A stretch of DNA of 16,102 nucleotides from Peptococcaceae bacterium BRH_c23 (GTDB taxonomy: Bacteria; Bacillota_B; Desulfitobacteriia; Desulfitobacteriales; Desulfitobacteriaceae). The notes below the pieces were generated by a model that worked only from the letters and a program-made list of their open reading frames with translations, made no database searches and was not told where the DNA came from. The stretch covers positions 1-16,102 of the forward strand of contig LADV01000281.1 in assembly GCA_000961805.1 (NCBI GenBank), in the 5' to 3' direction. Of this stretch, positions 14,411-16,102 are shown in pieces; position 1 is the stretch's first letter, and each line of letters begins with the position of its first letter. The position numbers were made by a program, and so were the translations under genes.

Positions 14411-15762
14411 CGTCTTGCCTCCAACTCAGCTTTTTTGGCATAATATTTTTGTTCGATAAAAGCATAGTAGGCTACATTGTCTCCATACCTTTTTGATAAT
14501 ATGTCCAAGTCCAATTTAAGGTCTTTTAGTTTTGCTTCATCAAATTGTTTAAGTCCATCGAGCGCCGAAAAGTATTCAAAGGCCGACTTATACATTTCCA
14601 GTTTGTGAGCACTATATTGTGGCATTTCAATACCCATAACCTCTTCAGATATATCTTCTATACTCGCACCCACATAGTCCTCTAAGTTTGTACCATCCAA
14701 TGTTACAAGTTCACCTTCACCTAAAGACTGAATTATAAATGGCGAGTGAGTTGTTGCCACAAATTGCACTTTGGGAAATATTTTCTTCAAGTCACCGACA
14801 ACTTGTCTCTGCCATTTAGGATGCAAATGCAAATCCAACTCATCAATTAAAACAACACCCGATGTTTCCAAAAGTAAGGTTTGTTTCAACTGAGGATTCA
14901 ATTTTGCCATTCTAAAGAAGATATCTGCGACAAGTGAAATCATCCCTTTATATCCGTCACTAAGTTCAGAGAACTGGATAAGTTCACCATTGATATGTTC
15001 TAGCATCAGTTCCCCGTGCTTAACTTTAAAGTCCACTCTGCTTCCCTTACCTGCTGCACTTTCCACGATCTTCGTCAATGCATCCATCAACATTATATAC
15101 ATCTGTGTATTATGTGGATCTTCCAGATACTCATAGCGCAGCTCTTGGATGTAATTCAACATTTTAAAGTATTTGGTTTCCTTTAAAAGACTCCCTGAAT
15201 AGCCATACACTCTAGAGGTGGAATCGATTCCCGTATTACTAACACGGTCTTTTGAAGCACGTAAACAGCTATAATAGGCAATGACAGGTAATATCACATC
15301 AATATCATTAGCAGTATTTACTTTTTTGGCAATCTTTTTTGTTACTTCTGACAAATCCTTTAAGCCACCAGTTTTTGTATGGCCTTTTTCGTCAAGTTCA
15401 CGAGACCATTCTATCTCCAGGCCATTTATTTCTCCGAGGCACGCAACCTCTACAGGATATTGCTTGATGAGACCCTTTGCAGACACTACCGATTTAATAC
15501 TTCTGACATCGTTTTTGTAAATATTTCTAAAATCCTTGGCACTACTCATAAATCCTCTAACCCAGCCACCTAAAGCAACACACATTCCCTCGAGAACGGA
15601 TGTCTTTCCCTTTCCATTATCACCCACAAAGACTGTGAAATCCTTTGCTAATTCAAAGGTTCTATCATCAAATCCTCTAAAGTTTTTAAGGGTGATTTGT
15701 TTTATATAAAACTCATTGTTCGGCATTATATCCACAGCCTTTCTTGACTTCATTAGCAACAT
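14407..15762 (-). CDS. ptuA: Septu ATPase PtuA (SMC/OLD-like AAA)
   Basis: 451 residues of the ABC/SMC-type AAA class. FYIKQITLKNFRGFDD (18-33) is the usual opening strand. Walker A is GDNGKGKTS (47-55). The signature-like LSDGYKG is at 267-273, Walker B VVLIDELDLHLHP at 303-315 and the H-loop TTHSP at 337-341. The C-terminal 100 residues are helical and charged. Together with the adjacent ptuB this is the core of a Septu anti-phage system, in which PtuA forms the scaffold and nucleotide sensor and PtuB cuts. Starts at 15762, 15753 (Met4) or 15726 (Met13, MPNNEFYIK) are possible; AGAAAGG lies 11 bases before the last. There is no reverse transcriptase upstream in the window, so a retron-linked form is not supported. 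No damage is visible. Confidence 0.9.
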   Translation of the reverse strand: MLLMKSRKAVDIMPNNEFYIKQITLKNFRGFDDRTFELAKDFTVFVGDNGKGKTSVLEGMCVALGGWVRGFMSSAKDFRNIYKNDVRSIKSVVSAKGLIKQYPVEVACLGEINGLEIEWSRELDEKGHTKTGGLKDLSEVTKKIAKKVNTANDIDVILPVIAYYSCLRASKDRVSNTGIDSTSRVYGYSGSLLKETKYFKMLNYIQELRYEYLEDPHNTQMYIMLMDALTKIVESAAGKGSRVDFKVKHGELMLEHINGELIQFSELSDGYKGMISLVADIFFRMAKLNPQLKQTLLLETSGVVLIDELDLHLHPKWQRQVVGDLKKIFPKVQFVATTHSPFIIQSLGEGELVTLDGTNLEDYVGASIEDISEEVMGIEMPQYSAHKLEMYKSAFEYFSALDGLKQFDEAKLKDLKLDLDILSKRYGDNVAYYAFIEQKYYAKKAELEARR

Positions 15763-15811
15763 CTTAATTTACATAAGTCGATTCCCTCAGCATTGCAGTT
15801 AATATTTCCCA

Positions 15812-15817
15812 ATTATA
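15812..15817 (-). promoter_or_regulatory. Possible -10 box for ptuAB
   Basis: On the minus strand this is a perfect TATAAT, about 50 bases ahead of the first ptuA start. The best -35 candidate (TTGAAT) is 22 bases upstream, too far for a normal spacer, so an activator or another -35 may be used. The 15763-15997 gap (235 bases) contains no gene. Confidence 0.4.
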
Positions 15818-15860
15818 TTCTATTCGTTTTTTCTACGTTATTCAAGACTAAGTTTTCTTA

Positions 15861-15887
15861 CAGTTCACTCTATACAGTTCTAACTGT
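15861..15887. promoter_or_regulatory. Palindrome plus direct repeat upstream of ptuA (operator candidate)
   Basis: ACAGTTCTAACTGT (15874-15887) is a 14-base palindrome (ACAGTT-CT-AACTGT). A further CAGTTC at 15861-15866 gives a direct repeat at 14-base spacing. It lies upstream of the TATAAT on the minus strand, a place suited to a dimeric regulator. The truncated upstream gene at the window edge is one candidate regulator; that is inference. Confidence 0.4.
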
Positions 15888-15906
15888 TTCAATTGTCATC
15901 ATTAGT

Positions 15907-15931
15907 AAAAAAGTCCGTATTAAGCTTTTTT
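15907..15931. terminator. Weak AT-rich hairpin, possible terminator of the upstream gene
   Basis: AAAAAAG (15907-15913) and CTTTTTT (15925-15931) can pair around an 11-base loop. It lies 66 bases after the stop of the minus-strand ORF at the window edge. The stem has one G-C pair only, so the call is weak. Confidence 0.25.
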
Positions 15932-15997
15932 ATTTCATAAATCATTTCTGCAGAAACACCCAGACCGAGAGATTTTTAGAGAAAGTCGATTTAGATA

Positions 15998-16102
15998 TTA
16001 ATCCTTACTCATTGATTCCAGTAACTTCTGAAGATATTCTAGTTGTTCAGGCAAAAGCTTTTTCGCAGTACCCAGTAGTCGTTGGATTTCTGGTCCCAAG
16101 AC
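15998..16102 (-). CDS. C-terminal tail of a protein cut by the window edge
   Basis: Thirty-four codons enter from the right edge and end in TAA: LGPEIQRLLGTAKKL, then LPEQLEYLQKLLESMSKD. The amphipathic pattern (EIxxLLxxAKxLxPEQLExLQKLLESM) resembles the ends of phage-repressor-like XRE regulators, but no DNA-binding part is in view, so the identity is a guess. If it is a regulator, it could act on the palindrome ahead of ptuA. Confidence 0.5.
   Translation of the reverse strand, partial: VLGPEIQRLLGTAKKLLPEQLEYLQKLLESMSKD

Noticed and set aside
15763..16102. A retron (msr-msd RNA or reverse transcriptase) linked to ptuAB
   Set aside because: No reverse-transcriptase coding sequence and no long structured RNA with a branching G are visible; the gap is only 235 bases and a different gene tail lies beyond it.
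1..16102. CRISPR array, tRNA or rRNA genes
   Set aside because: No regularly spaced repeats beyond the 9-base and 5-base tandem tracts, no cloverleaf with a CCA-type end and no rRNA-like sequence seen.

Overview
The window looks like a decaying accessory (defence-island-like) stretch of a low-to-medium GC, anaerobic Gram-positive chromosome. A Clostridia/Peptococcaceae-type host (Desulfitobacterium, Desulfosporosinus or relatives) is my inference. It rests on the Cys-rich two-cluster ferredoxin type, the MoaE-like protein, strong AGGAGG-type ribosome sites and codon use; I could not run a search. Almost every gene reads on the minus strand. The exceptions are a toxin-antitoxin pair and three short plus-strand remnants.

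Layout. 1-1450: gene debris. It holds the tail of an unknown plus-strand protein and its terminator, an ECF sigma-factor start fused to a ferredoxin tail, a piece of a nuclease-like protein, the last 74 codons of thiC, and a second, paralogous copy of the unknown tail. 1647-4902: a PLD-nuclease/DEAD-helicase/DUF3427 gene, split by a one-base frameshift. 4994-6404: an intact three-Cys-motif Gp37/Gp68 (DUF5131) protein, preceded by a truncated and frameshifted TcmP partner. 6471-6593: a threonine aldolase scrap. 6619-7244: an intact Phd/YefM-RelE/ParE toxin-antitoxin operon with a good promoter. 7399-7667: shuffled scraps of a second copy of the PLD-helicase gene. 7586-8020: an unrecognised gene that runs through a terminator into those scraps. 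8041-8461: no gene. 8462-8866: a MoaE-like protein. 8953-9153: a doubtful small QYG-repeat protein.

9204-12253: remains of a large exonuclease-RecQ-UvrD fusion helicase, broken by an amber codon in motif VI, a pentanucleotide slippage and what look like two internal deletions. 12562-13065: a small protein with two Myb/SANT-like repeats. 13269-15762: a Septu-type defence operon. ptuA (ATPase) and ptuB (HNH nuclease) look intact and overlap by 4 bases. A third ORF, resembling the N-terminal domain of EcoRII-like restriction enzymes, overlaps ptuB by 4 bases and stops at an amber codon where the family has Trp. 15998-16102: the tail of an unidentified protein upstream.

Working picture: the genes that look functional are ptuAB, the toxin-antitoxin pair, the DUF5131 protein, the MoaE-like protein and the Myb-like protein. 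Around them the older nuclease, helicase and restriction genes are collapsing through single-base indels in homopolymers, amber substitutions and larger deletions. The best candidates for something new are the three-gene ptuA-ptuB-EcoRII-N arrangement, the amber codons inside conserved motifs, and the shuffled second helicase copy.
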